A DNA stretch of 64,000 bases from Owenia fusiformis. Lineage: Eukaryota; Annelida; Polychaeta; Sabellida; Oweniidae. The DNA is taken from contig CAIIXF020000010.1 of the NCBI GenBank assembly GCA_903813345.2, positions 3,773,169 through 3,837,168 on the forward strand, read 5' to 3'. Positions 37,624 to 47,925 of the stretch are shown here, piece by piece (position 1 is the stretch's first letter; the number at the start of each line of letters is the position of its first letter). Position numbers and translations under genes: made by a program. Under the pieces are notes generated by a model. It was not told the origin of the DNA. It searched no databases and worked only from the letters and a program-made list of their open reading frames with translations.

Positions 37624-37734
37624 GAATTTGAAATAATCAATGATAAAGGTTTGAACAACACTTTGGAGAAGATTCTGGAGAGATATGACAGGATACCAGG
37701 GAGAAAAACTCGTGCCAAGGCGGCAAGTTTTTGA
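37624..37734 (+). pseudogene. Coding-like fragment in the palindrome spacer
   Basis: 36 codons and a stop, preceded by an in-frame TAA. Contains LNNTLEKILERYDRIPGRK followed by basic residues and a C-terminal AASF. The mixture of charged residues looks like real protein, perhaps the C-terminal exon of a captured gene or transposase. Not recognised. It directly follows the inner end of the left arm. Confidence 0.3.
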
Positions 37735-37744
37735 ATTTGTCAAC

Positions 37745-37935
37745 TTAACCCTACTATCACACCAAACTAGTTTTCATCTAGTTTTCAATCGGATATCAAT
37801 TGCAATACGTGTGCACGCCGACATGGTGCATCTGAACGAACTACGAATGAGATGGAAGTATTGAAGACTGTTTATGAACGAAGTAGCTAACTGGAAAGAA
37901 CGGTTGAGAACTAGTTTGGTGTGATATGGGGGTTT
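37745..37935. mobile_element. Miniature piggyBac-like element nested in the palindrome spacer
   Basis: Starts after TTAA with CCCTACTATCACACCAAACT and ends GTTTGGTGTGATATGGGGG, followed by TTTG instead of TTAA. The interior includes segments also found in the larger copy at 26796-27862 (TTGCAATACGTGTGCAC, GACTGTTTATGAACG), so it is a deletion derivative of that family. Confidence 0.65.
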
Positions 37936-38618
37936 GCTGTGCTCCTGCGATCTTCTAATTGAGCTTACTTATACTTTGCCGTAAGCTTATGGTAGCAAGC
38001 TTTTCATTTTATCAACGTGCCACAAGTTTATTTCCTATTTTAAGGTACGTTCACACCAACGGCGAATGCCACGCTTTAAATCGGCGAGCAAAGCGCCGTC
38101 ATTTTTGTCATTTTTCTTCATACCAACGGCGCTTTGATGGCGCTTTAAAGTGGCTTGTAAAGCGGCACCAAAGCGTAACAAAGTTTGATTAAAGCGTCGG
38201 GGTCGTAATAGGTCGTAGAAAAGCTCAGAGTAAAACGGGATATTCGGCAAGAGCGCCAAAAAATTTTAAACTCTTAAAAGATTTTGGGCGCTCTGTTACG
38301 AATCGATTAAGCGCCGAGAGCGTATCAAAGCTTAACAAACCGTAACAAAGCTCAGAAAAACTTGATCCAAAGCGTAGGAAAGCTTAACATAGCTCTAAAA
38401 GGTTCCTCACGCTTTGATCCCGCTTTGATCAGGCTTTGTTACGCTTGAAATCACGCTTTGAAAAGCTTTGATAAGCATTATTACGCTTTGATGCGATTAT
38501 GACGCTTTAAATCAGGCTCTGATACGATTGCAAAACTCTGTTGTGCATTGTTACGCTCTGTTAAGCTCTGTCACGCATTGGAAAATGTCGAGATCGCCGA
38601 TTCCATGCCGCTTTTGAT

Positions 38619-38635
38619 CCAATGACTATATAAAG
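38619..38635 (+). promoter_or_regulatory. CCAAT and TATA-box pair in right arm of the palindrome
   Basis: CCAAT at 38619 and TATATAAAG at 38627-38635 lie about 47 bases before an ATG (38682), a reasonable distance for a core promoter. The mirror copy lies in the left arm at 37023-37039 on the minus strand. Both point away from the palindrome centre. Confidence 0.4.
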
Positions 38636-38681
38636 ATGCAGTAGATCCATAAAACCATTGCATCTTTGACTCGAGAACACG

Positions 38682-38795
38682 ATGGCAGAACAACGAGATC
38701 CAGAAATTCCAGATGGACCAGAGCATGACCTATCTGAAGAAGACATGACGTTTGTCGCACGGCGTGATATAGCGTGTGAAAACTTTCAAGCGTAA
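38682..38795 (+). CDS. Short open frame behind the arm promoter
   Basis: 37 codons starting MAEQRDPEIPDG, with DLSEEDMTFVARRD and ending in FQA, then stop. It is strongly charged, unlike the AAAGC repeat background of the arm. It may be a captured first exon with its promoter. No family recognised and no splice donor obvious. Confidence 0.3.
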   Translation: MAEQRDPEIPDGPEHDLSEEDMTFVARRDIACENFQA

Positions 38796-39470
38796 CAAAG
38801 CCTAGCAAAGCGTTTCAATCCTTGATTAAAGCGTCTAAATTCGTTGGAAAGCTTGAGAGTCCCTCAGGAAAGTGTAACAAAGAGTGTCAGATATTGATGA
38901 AAGCGTCTGACCTCGTGTCAGATCTTCATGCCAGATCGTAGCAAATCTTGAGACATCTTAACGAAGCGTGTCAAGTGGTAACAGACCGTGAATAGACTGG
39001 GGTCCCCGCTTTGAACCAAGCTGTGTTAAGCTTTCCTACGCTTTGAGTCAAGCTTTGTTGAGCTTTGTTACGGTTTGTTAAGCTTTGATACGCTCTCGGC
39101 GCTTCAATCAATTCGTAACAGAGCGCCCAAAATTTTCAAACAGTTTAACATTTTTTGGCGCTCTTGCCGAATATCCCGCTTTACTCCGAACTTTTCTACG
39201 ACCTATTACGATCCCGACGCTTTAATCAAGCTTTGTTACGCTTTGGTGCCGCTTTACAATCCGCTTTAAAGCGCCATCAAAGCGCCGTTGGTGCGAACGC
39301 TTAAACAGTTTAAATTTTTTAGCGCTCTTGCCGAATATCCCGCTTTACTCCCGAGCTTTTCTACGACCTATTACGACCCCGACGCTTTAATTAAGCTTTG
39401 TTACGCTTTGGTGCCGCTTTACAAGCCGCTTTAAAGCGCCATCAAAGCGCCGTTGGTGTGAACGTACCAT

Positions 39471-40963
39471 TACTATGAACTTTTAACATAATATCTTGAC
39501 TTCTATGCTAGATGAAAGAGTTCATTGTCTCGGGTCAGGAACTCAATCAGAATTCTGTTATTTAGTTGTCGAATGATTGATGATATTTTGATATTTAATT
39601 ATTCCAATAAATATTATTTCTTTATGATGTCTTCCTTGTATTTTTTTAGTACTGTAACGGGGTTATCAAATACGAGGTTGTTGTAAACGTTGTATTTACA
39701 CTAATGATGTACAATGATACATTTCAATATGTAGTTTCTTGCAATTGGATGAAGTTTATATTGCAATTACTCTGTCCACACCTGCCATATTCTCAAGTAA
39801 GGTAGAACTGATTACTGTTATGTCAAAGAAAACATAAATGTATCGTATTTTACCGTTTTATTTATATTCGAACACGTGCTCTTCTTGACACGGCAATACC
39901 TTTTTATCGATTATTTGTTAAAGCCCTCGAGGATTTGGGTAGACACTGAAATGAATATGGTCAGTTGTTCGACTTAGTTCTACAAGTTCTACAGCTGATC
40001 AACCTTTGGCAGCCATCATCACATTTTCCGGCTGCCATTAGATTATTTCGCGGTAGTTCAGAATACGAACAATATTCTTACCTCCCGTATTGAAGAGGTC
40101 TCATTTCGGGTATAGGGTCGCAAGTCATTGTTCATCTTAAGGTGCCGTGGTACTTTAAAGGAAATGACAAAACAGAAATCCAGTTTCTTTCATTTTTTCT
40201 ACGAATGATATCACATCTTTAAAGATTGCATCATTTCGAGCAATATATTGGGTACATTTTCTGATAAATTCAAATGATTCTTTTCAGTGACCTTTGCTAA
40301 GCTCCTACTACTGAGCTATTGTCCGAAGGCTGAAAAAGTTATTTCATCATGTATAGGGTCATTCTGACCATGAACATTGTGATCCTGGTCATGTAAATGA
40401 TATGTGGAACTAGTTAAATTGACCGGAGGTCAAAACAGAACTCTGTTATCTTTGTTCAAAAAATGTCTTAAAAATGCAGCATATTTTGTCACTTCCTGTT
40501 TTGTCATTTCCTGTTAAGTACCATGGCACCTTAAGGGGACTCATCTCTAACCCTTACGACAATGGTGATACACTTGCCAATTACAGAACAGAAAATAAAC
40601 ATATTCAGGAAAAGCTTGTTTGTTAACTTCACGTTTGACAAGTGTTCTATAATTAAATGACGCTGGATGACGGTATGTGACACATTACGACATAGCAATT
40701 TAAAGCAACTATGAGCTCCTCACTTGAAGCAGTGTTTTATCATGACGTCATATAACATTCTTGTTCACGAATTCTCTGTTTGACATTATTCTTGACGTAT
40801 ATTTGCACAGTCTATTTATGTCCTAAATAATGACAAACTGCAAGGACTCGATAGAAAGCGAAATGGGTTGGATTGTAATTGTTTTGAGGGTTGAACATAA
40901 CGATATACATAATAACATGGGTTGAGTTAATTGTTCTGAGGGTTGAAACGAGGTATTAGTATA
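39471..40963. other. nAChR intron 2, stretch between palindromes
   Basis: No gene recognised. Segments near 40150-40200 and 40490-40530 share words (TGCCGTGGTACTTTAAAGG and TACCATGGCACCTTAAGG) in inverted arrangement, suggesting another old hairpin element at about 40140-40536. Confidence 0.45.
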
Positions 40964-41132
40964 CAAATAGTGACTGCCATTGAGGGCAATAGTGTAAATT
41001 ATTTCCCCGAGGGAATATCCTCTACAATGTACTATTCCCGAAGCCGCAGGCTGAGGGAATAGTACATTGTAGAGGATATTCCCAAGGGGAAATCATTTAC
41101 ACTATTGCTCGAAATTAGGCAGTCACTATTTG
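40964..41132. repeat. Long hairpin (169 bp)
   Basis: CAAATAGTGACTGCC at the left pairs with GGCAGTCACTATTTG at the right. The inner arms TTTCCCCGAGGGAATATCCT and CTACAATGTACTATTCCC pair with their inverses across GAAGCCGCAGGCTGAG. Confidence 0.85.
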
Positions 41133-41136
41133 TTTT

Positions 41137-41667
41137 ATTATATACCCTATACTGACTCTTGTCCCGTTTCCTCTGCGAAGGCCAAAAGGCTTAGAAAGCC
41201 CCCTCCCCTGGTCCATTGTTAGCATTATAAGCTGTGACGTCATCAGATGCTCAACAGAAATTTTTGCCTCTGAGACTCTCACTTGACAAATTCAATCGCA
41301 ACACGCGGAATAGATTATCATAACACTTGAAATTACACAGACGTATTGAGCTTAGGAAACTTTATACACGTTGCTTATATTGTATCGTTCACGCACGTCT
41401 GTCATGGTGAACGAAGTTGATTTGTGTTTGTGCTCATCTTCCATTTTTCTGTTTTTCGTCTGCGCGGTGATGATTCAGGCAGACGTTTCCAAGGGTAATA
41501 GAACTTGCAATTGTGACGTCAGCGGGCAATAGTTCAAATGTATATTCCCGCTGACGTCACATTTGAGGGAATATAACTCTCCGAGGGAAATAGTAAATCT
41601 ATTTCGGAACACGTGACTAGGTATTGACCAATCAGGATTAGTGTTACATATTGGGTATATAATAATA
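41137..41667. mobile_element. Inverted-repeat element with TATTATATACCC ends
   Basis: TATTATATACCC near 41139 and GGGTATATAATA at 41653-41664 are inverted. The interior contains a second hairpin with GTGACGTCAGCGGG and CCCGCTGACGTCAC as arms. Together with the hairpin at 40964-41132 it may be one larger foldback element. Confidence 0.55.
41514..41559. promoter_or_regulatory. Two TGACGTCA sites in a hairpin
   Basis: TGACGTCA at 41514-41521 and 41552-41559 sit in opposite arms of a 48-base hairpin. Further copies are at 40743, 41235 and 42276. TGACGTCA is the consensus cAMP-response element; function here is not shown. Confidence 0.4.
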
Positions 41668-44600
41668 TGAACTATTCCTGTCATAACGATTCAAAGAAAA
41701 CCGCTTGTTGGATTTCATTCGAATTCGATTAACTACAGTTCTACATCTAATTTTTTGGCGGCTATTTTGTTTTCTGGCGCCCATTTTAACAGTTTTTGGA
41801 TTTCGTGAACGCAGCTGTTATGTACTGACATGTATCTTGTTCTTTTGGAAGAATTAACAAGTACAAAGCAGAGCCAAGATGCTAAAATATAATGATACGA
41901 CGTCAGATACTGTACATCGCGGCATTTTACTGCATTTTTACATGCGTACTTACTTTTAAAACCGCAATATCTCGACAGCAAAATCATATTTTTCTACAAT
42001 TTTTCGTCATCAGTTGAACACGTATGTCCATGAAATATTTTGACTAACAGAATTCCAAATAACTGATTTGGGACTTTTTAAATGAGAATCACGCAAGCCG
42101 TATTATGCGACTTTCTATGCTAAAACCGGGTGTGGACTGTAACATTTTGAAGAAAAATGATTTTAATTTTAAACGAAAAATGAAGCTAACTTTTTCATTT
42201 CATAACGGATCTTTCTCAAATTTTCATAATATTTAAATTCACCAATTATTGAAAAGAAAAACAGATTCTGTGTGATGACGTCATAATATAACAATGCTAA
42301 CTTAACGCTTATATTTATGCAAAAAAAGTGTGGACAGGCAGAATTTCGTACCAACAAGACATTTATTTTGATCAATTAAACATTAAATCGTTTGAAAGGT
42401 GAATTATTCTTTTTTGATTCCTGAAAGGCATATCATATTCTATATTTTTATCAAAAAACTATATCATTTCGATTAAAATTCAGTCTGTAAGAAGCATAAA
42501 TTGAAAGAAATATGAAGTGAAGCCATGTGAAAAATTCACAAAATTACGTTTCATTTTTTGAGTTCAAATATTTCTAATTAAGGGATAAACATTCAAAACT
42601 TTCCAATGTTTCAGCATGTTCTTTTAAATATACCCCTTACTACATACAATTAATTTCATTCAATTTGAACCCGTATATATTGAGATAGACATCATTTTAT
42701 CACCGCAACCCCAAGTGAAGCCTTTACAAAATAAGACGTTACGCCGTTAGCGTATTATATGTTCTCCTTTATTATTCATTGCTTTAAATAAATGAAACTA
42801 AATATTCGAGTTAAAATGAATTACAAATAATGCATTTAACAATCCTTAATATCTTCCCGTCTGTGTAAATCAGTTGAATATGACAAGGGGCACTGTGAAA
42901 GAGTCTAGAAAGATGATGCGACAACGAGAGCGCACGGCCGAAAAGCGCGACAAAGAAGAAAACGGGTAGGGTTTGAAATGTCTACTTTCTGGTGATTCTA
43001 ATTCTGTATATCGTGAAACAACATTTTTGAATATAGAATTGTATTGAAGCGCACATTAATCTGAACAAAACTTGAAGTTTTTAAGAAGATTCCACGAATA
43101 TTAAAACTTTTGCAATTACTTGAAGGAGCATTGCGCATATTTATCGCGTAAATCTTTGCATTTTGTCGGTAAAATGAACAATTACAATGTTACGCCGTGA
43201 TGTACAGTATCTGACGTCGTATCAATACGCTTATGCGAAGTGATGTCGCAGTGTCAGTGTATGACATCCACTTCGCCTGTCAGTTGAATGACACCCACTT
43301 AGTACTGATTAAGTTAAGTTACACTATTTTTGGGTCGACATGCTTCCATTACGATGGGTGATGTTAGACAATTCTAAGAGCGTAAACGTTTCATTTTTAT
43401 TCTTTATTAATAACTAAAGACTTCGTGAAGCTTCATATGACATTCAAACAAAGACATTTTCGAGCAACATCAATGTTTTATAAAGCAAAGTACAAACACA
43501 TAATCAACCATAAGCATGCTATTATTTCAAGCATATTCTATTGAAATCGCTTTACGCCTTGCTATCTTTAGATGCGTTCCTTTATTGTTACCCTCCCAAG
43601 TCTAACGTAATTGACTTACTTTTTTTTTATATATATATATATTATTGTTAATCAATATCTTCATTCATTCCTTTTTACTGACAAGACAACAGAACAACTA
43701 TGCGAAGTATGAATTGTTTTATTTTTCCGGATGCAATGTTGGAATTATTTTTGAAAATTTATAATAGTAAGTAAAATCCATTAGACCCGAAGGAAGTATA
43801 CCACTTAAATAAGTATGTCAGAACAACTGCCGTTTGTTTCAATATTCATTGCACATAAAGAACTATTGATCAGCTAATAATAGTCATTTACAATTGTTTA
43901 TCTACTGAACCATTGTCAGCACTAGATGCAGATCGCAACGACTTCATGCATATGTTTTGTCACCCCTAGGTGAACTTATTTATTATTACATTTTGTCTGT
44001 GATTATAAGATCGGATCAGTATCTATGTTAATTCTATAAATGTGTTAAATGTGTCGCATACATGTAACGACATCAAGCTCTTTTATTCCATTTCAAATAT
44101 CAAAACTAAACACGTCTAATTATTCCCCACCTCCCCCAGTCAAACTTAACACGCTTGGCTTGTGTTCGCAAATGCATCTAAAGGTTTCTGGCTACTGTAT
44201 TAACCTCATCTTCGAATTCCAAGTGGTTATAACACCATCTTCGAATTCCAAGTGGTTATAACACCCCTTGGTGAAGTTGGAGCAACTAATACCTTGAGAA
44301 TCAAGATGTATTAACCTATCGTTATCACAAGCAGTGACATGACATAACAAGCTGTCATTTCGAAGATGATTTAGTGAATAATCCGTTAGTCGACAGACTG
44401 AGATCGCATGATTTTGATGCCAATGCAACGATGAAGACGAAGCTCTCTTTTAAGAAGTGAAGTCGAACAAATGCAAAGCGTAATTATGATAAAGCCGCTC
44501 GGTTGAATAAGTCTAACCCTGTAGTCGCTAGCCGAAAGTAGCATTCTCGAATACAAGCTTAGTTGATGTTTGTCTAGGTTTGGAATTAGGCTGATTAGAT

Positions 44601-45671
44601 TTAATGATTAATTAGCTTGTTTGTGATAATATAGCTAATCTAAATTGTATGGTCATCTTTGCTGAGAATGGCGAATGACTCAATTTTCGACTTCCAAGGT
44701 GGCTATGAAGTTGGAGCAACTGAAATCACGTGTATCAAGAAGAATGACTCCTAGTGAAAAGTATAATACAATTTGTTAAAAGTAACCATTGGCATTTACA
44801 AAACTGAAGTAGAGTATGACATCATTGCCTTTTTCACAAATCAAACCCTAATCAGTTTATAAAATTTTCAAGCGCGTAGTTAGCAAATAGCAAGCTTTTT
44901 TAGTTCTGATCTGTTTTGTCTAATTACAAGAGTACAATTACAAGTTCAAATTAATTCATCTTTAAGTCGTTCTTATTTTCAGCGCATGTGTCTAATTACG
45001 AAATCACATATTATTGATACGTATATCATGATTGATTGATGGTCATGCTTCCGATGTATTTGCAATTTAATCGAATAGTTAACATTAACTTCTGTCTGAA
45101 GCGCCGTGAAAGATATGTTCTACTAGTATGATTTATCGGACGGCAGTCTGCACCATTTTGCAATTAGGTTCGGTTTACAAACGGTTTATCACAATTCATA
45201 AAGTATAATTCATGGCAAACAAAAAGCACTGTATACGTTTCATTACATTCTAGCTAGATTCTTCCTAAATGAGATGCACAATTACATTCTTAGGTACGGG
45301 TACTTGGTTTTATTCCAGTGCAGAGTTTTAATTCCGCAAACGAAAGTTGCGCGTTCTAAGCAAATATTGAAACATGGTCGGTTATCTGTGGCCGTACCAT
45401 CTCAGAATTCGAGCAAGATATAATATAATATAATTTATATTTTACGGAGACATATTAATAGCTGTGTCGAAGGCCGGCTTTGTTCATGATATATCTAGAT
45501 CTTAATAAATTACTTTATTGTTCTATTCATAATTGCTAATGAAAATAATGACAATATGACGCAGAAATCAAGATCAAAGGGCAATTTTCAAAAGACAATA
45601 GATACATAATTAAGTGCTTGAATATAATATATCTGAGTTAAAGGTTATAGTCTGCTAATAGTACCCTGCGT
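41668..45671. other. nAChR intron 2, AT-rich stretch
   Basis: No gene recognised apart from a short frame at 42880. Contains a (TA)n run at about 43628-43642, a small 28-bp duplication at 44211-44262, and a copy of the GAAGACGAAGCTCTCTTTTA repeat near 44431-44480. Confidence 0.45.
42880..42969 (+). CDS. Short highly charged open frame
   Basis: ATG followed by 28 codons and TAG. Starts MTRGTVKESRKMM and continues with alternating Arg, Glu and Lys to EENG. A GG-GTAGGG at the end could be a splice donor, making this a possible first exon of an unknown intronic gene. In AT-rich surroundings its codons are unusually GC-rich. No family recognised. Confidence 0.25.
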   Translation: MTRGTVKESRKMMRQRERTAEKRDKEENG

Positions 45672-46111
45672 GCAGAGTCCGAACTCCTATGCAGTGTCTC
45701 GGTATAGACACTGCGGCGGGAAGATTATGGAATCCCCAAAATTTGGGGAAGATAGTCCCCCTTTTTGTCACAGATGTACTTGTTTTTCACACAACTTATA
45801 AAATATATGTTCTTTTATGTTCACCAATAATTATTTTGTCAAAATATTCCCAAATCAATGAAATATAAGAGCAAATCCCCGCGGAAGGAATTCTGAGTAA
45901 AAGTTGTGTTGATAAAAGTTTACCGCACGTGTTGTTTATTAGTTAATACGCGCAATTCAACCAATGAAATTGTCTAAATTTTACAATCACGCGACCTGAG
46001 CATGGGACTAGAACCAATCACGTCAGTTGTTTATTACGATGTTACCATGCTTACGGTGAGACACCTGCCCGCCGCAGTGATATATCACTGCACGGGAGTT
46101 CGCGCAGAGTC
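45672..46111. mobile_element. hAT-like miniature element (424 bp) nested in another repeat
   Basis: GCAGAGTC at 45672-45679 and 46104-46111 are exact 8-bp direct repeats. Between them the ends CGAACTCCTATGCAGTG and CACTGCACGGGAGTTCG are inverted, with extended pairing through CACTGCGGCGGG. It interrupts a dispersed repeat whose intact form (CCCTGCGCG...AGTCTAGTT) is seen near 51625 and 52613. No coding sequence. Confidence 0.7.
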
Positions 46112-47444
46112 TAGTTCTAAACTAGACGAGGATAAGACGAAGCTCTCTTTTAGGAAGTGAATGCAAAAGGTGGCTAATAGTTATCACTTAATTCAATAAA
46201 AGAGATTGAAGGGACTGTAGATTTTGCGTTAGTGATTTTGAAATACTCTTCATCTCCCCGTAGTTGAAACTTTATTATTTTCATATTCAAATTTGGATTC
46301 CCTCAGCTTTATCAAAGCTTGAAAGTTCCATTTTGAAAAACAGATAATCTAATTTATCTTTCTTTCCGTAAATTATAGAAATTATACTAAAAGCTGAACA
46401 TCACGCCAAGCATTTAATAAATTGATAAACATGATATTGTTGAACCTTGAATTGAAACCGAGCTCAAAAATAAAGTACTAACGTTCTTTGTACTTATATT
46501 AATGTTTATACTGACAATCTACTTTTTATACAATAGGCTCTGAAAGAATTACTTTGGTTTTGCATTTGTTTTACATATATTCCATTATTCTTCATTTAAA
46601 TTCCACAACACAGGTGACATCTATTAGGGTTTATTACTATATTATATCTCTTTGGGTTTATCAGAATGTGTTTATGTTACTTCCCCGAATTATAATTAGA
46701 GTATAATTTGATATCTGATGAGAAAATTATACGATTAAGCAAATACAGTAATTGAAGAATCATATGATAAAAATGAACCGTACAATTTTATTTCAGATAA
46801 TGACGCGTGCTTTCAAATTGTATTAATTACCTTTTTCAGTTTTATCAATGTCTAGATTAATTTTCTTATATATTCTTTACATCTTAAATACATAGAAATG
46901 AATGTACCCAATTCGAAAACCTTAAAAGGTCCATATTTTCAAAATTCGAATCACATTTCAGTGAACAGTAAGTAGAAGTAATATGTGACGAAAGCGTCAT
47001 TAGTGTTCTTGATAATGAAGTTGATCATATCACTGTTGATGACCATCCGACTGTGGGTGATGGCATCCTTTCTGACAATGACACAAAGTAATGAAGTGAA
47101 CCTCTAACACAATAATACAGTTAATTATCAACAGACTTGACGCAATATGAATTAATGAATATAAATGGCTTAAATCTGCATTCCCCGGGCTGCATTCATT
47201 ATTAAAGAGAAGTCTTACCAGAATAGACGTACCTAACAGTTATTTAATTACCTCGTCATGTTGTAGTTGGTTCATTGGCTACGAATGCTTGACGATACTG
47301 CTTCATTTATCATCAATTCGCATTAACCTTAGCACATATCGACTGATAAATGATTGAAGTAGAGTGAGAGCCGGTAGAATAAATATGATCTGAAATGAAA
47401 AATAGATTCCATTAAAACAAAATCTCAGGGGTAAACGTTAACTT
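46112..47444. other. nAChR intron 2, stretch without clear feature
   Basis: A segment at about 46988-47093 on the plus strand reads as 35 codons rich in acidic residues (VISVLDNEVDHITVDDHP) to a stop. It could be a relic coding fragment; otherwise nothing is recognised. Confidence 0.35.
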
Positions 47445-47602
47445 GATATTTGTTTTTGGTTTTTTGAAAGCTCTACTCTGTTCCTGTATTGAATCTAAGG
47501 TATGATACCTGACTTAATAACCAGATATTTGTTTTTGGTGTTTTTGAAAGCCCTACTCTCTTCCTGTATTGAATCTAAGGTATGATACCTGACTTATTAA
47601 CC
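47445..47602. repeat. Tandem duplication, 79-bp unit, two copies
   Basis: GATATTTGTTTTTGG to AACCA recurs after 79 bases with few differences. Confidence 0.85.
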
Positions 47603-47639
47603 AGGTAAAATTTCTCCTTTTGCCCTGTGATAAATTACG

Positions 47640-47760
47640 AACAGACTCGTCTCCTTAAACTTGGCGACCCCTTTTGACCACCTATTAAAGCCTATTTATG
47701 TCTTAAGATATTTGTCAAAACAAAGACAAGCGTCGAGACATTCTTCCTTAAATAACTTTG
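47640..47760. mobile_element. Relic of the mariner-like family
   Basis: AACTTGGCGACCCCTTTTGACC and TATTAAAGCCTATTTATGTC are diverged matches to the terminal repeat of the elements at 56949 and 62099. Only one end is seen. Confidence 0.45.
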
Positions 47761-47779
47761 TCATTGACGATATTGGTAC

Positions 47780-47925
47780 CTGTTACACTGCTGGGTTGAG
47801 TCTAACGAAGCATTTTTGTAACGAAGGTTAGCGAAAAAATTATGTCCACACTGGCTTTATCCAACCCTAACGAAGCAATTATTTGGTGTTACACTGCACT
47901 TAAAATGCTTCGTTGCGCGTGCGCA
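47780..47925. mobile_element. Relic related to the 49926 miniature element
   Basis: TGTTACACTG occurs at both sides of several CTAACGAAGCA and TGCTTCGTT words, the same vocabulary as the intact small element at 49926-50010. Confidence 0.45.

Larger units (their letters stand above)
36188..39470. mobile_element. Giant palindrome: two inverted 1.43-kb copies of a foldback element
   Basis: Bases 36190-37624 and 38034-39468 are reverse complements with a constant coordinate sum of 75,658, so there are no net indels. The few differences I noticed cluster at the inner ends. The outer limits read ATGGTACGTTCAC and GTGAACGTACCAT. Each arm is itself bounded by GGTACGTTCAC and its inverse. Each is dominated by short degenerate repeats built on AAAGC and AAAGCGTAACAAAGC in both orientations. 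The 409-bp spacer contains a coding-like fragment and a nested 184-bp element. The single-stranded form would make a very long hairpin. Superfamily not assigned; target duplication unclear. Confidence 0.85.

Noticed and set aside
36389-39269. Paired identical frames of 60-77 codons on opposite strands
   Set aside because: They arise from the two arms of the palindrome and its AAAGC repeats; only the promoter-linked short frame seemed worth listing.
46988-47093. Acidic coding-like segment as an alternative receptor exon
   Set aside because: It ends in a stop, has no receptor similarity and its acceptor is unclear; mentioned only as a possible relic.
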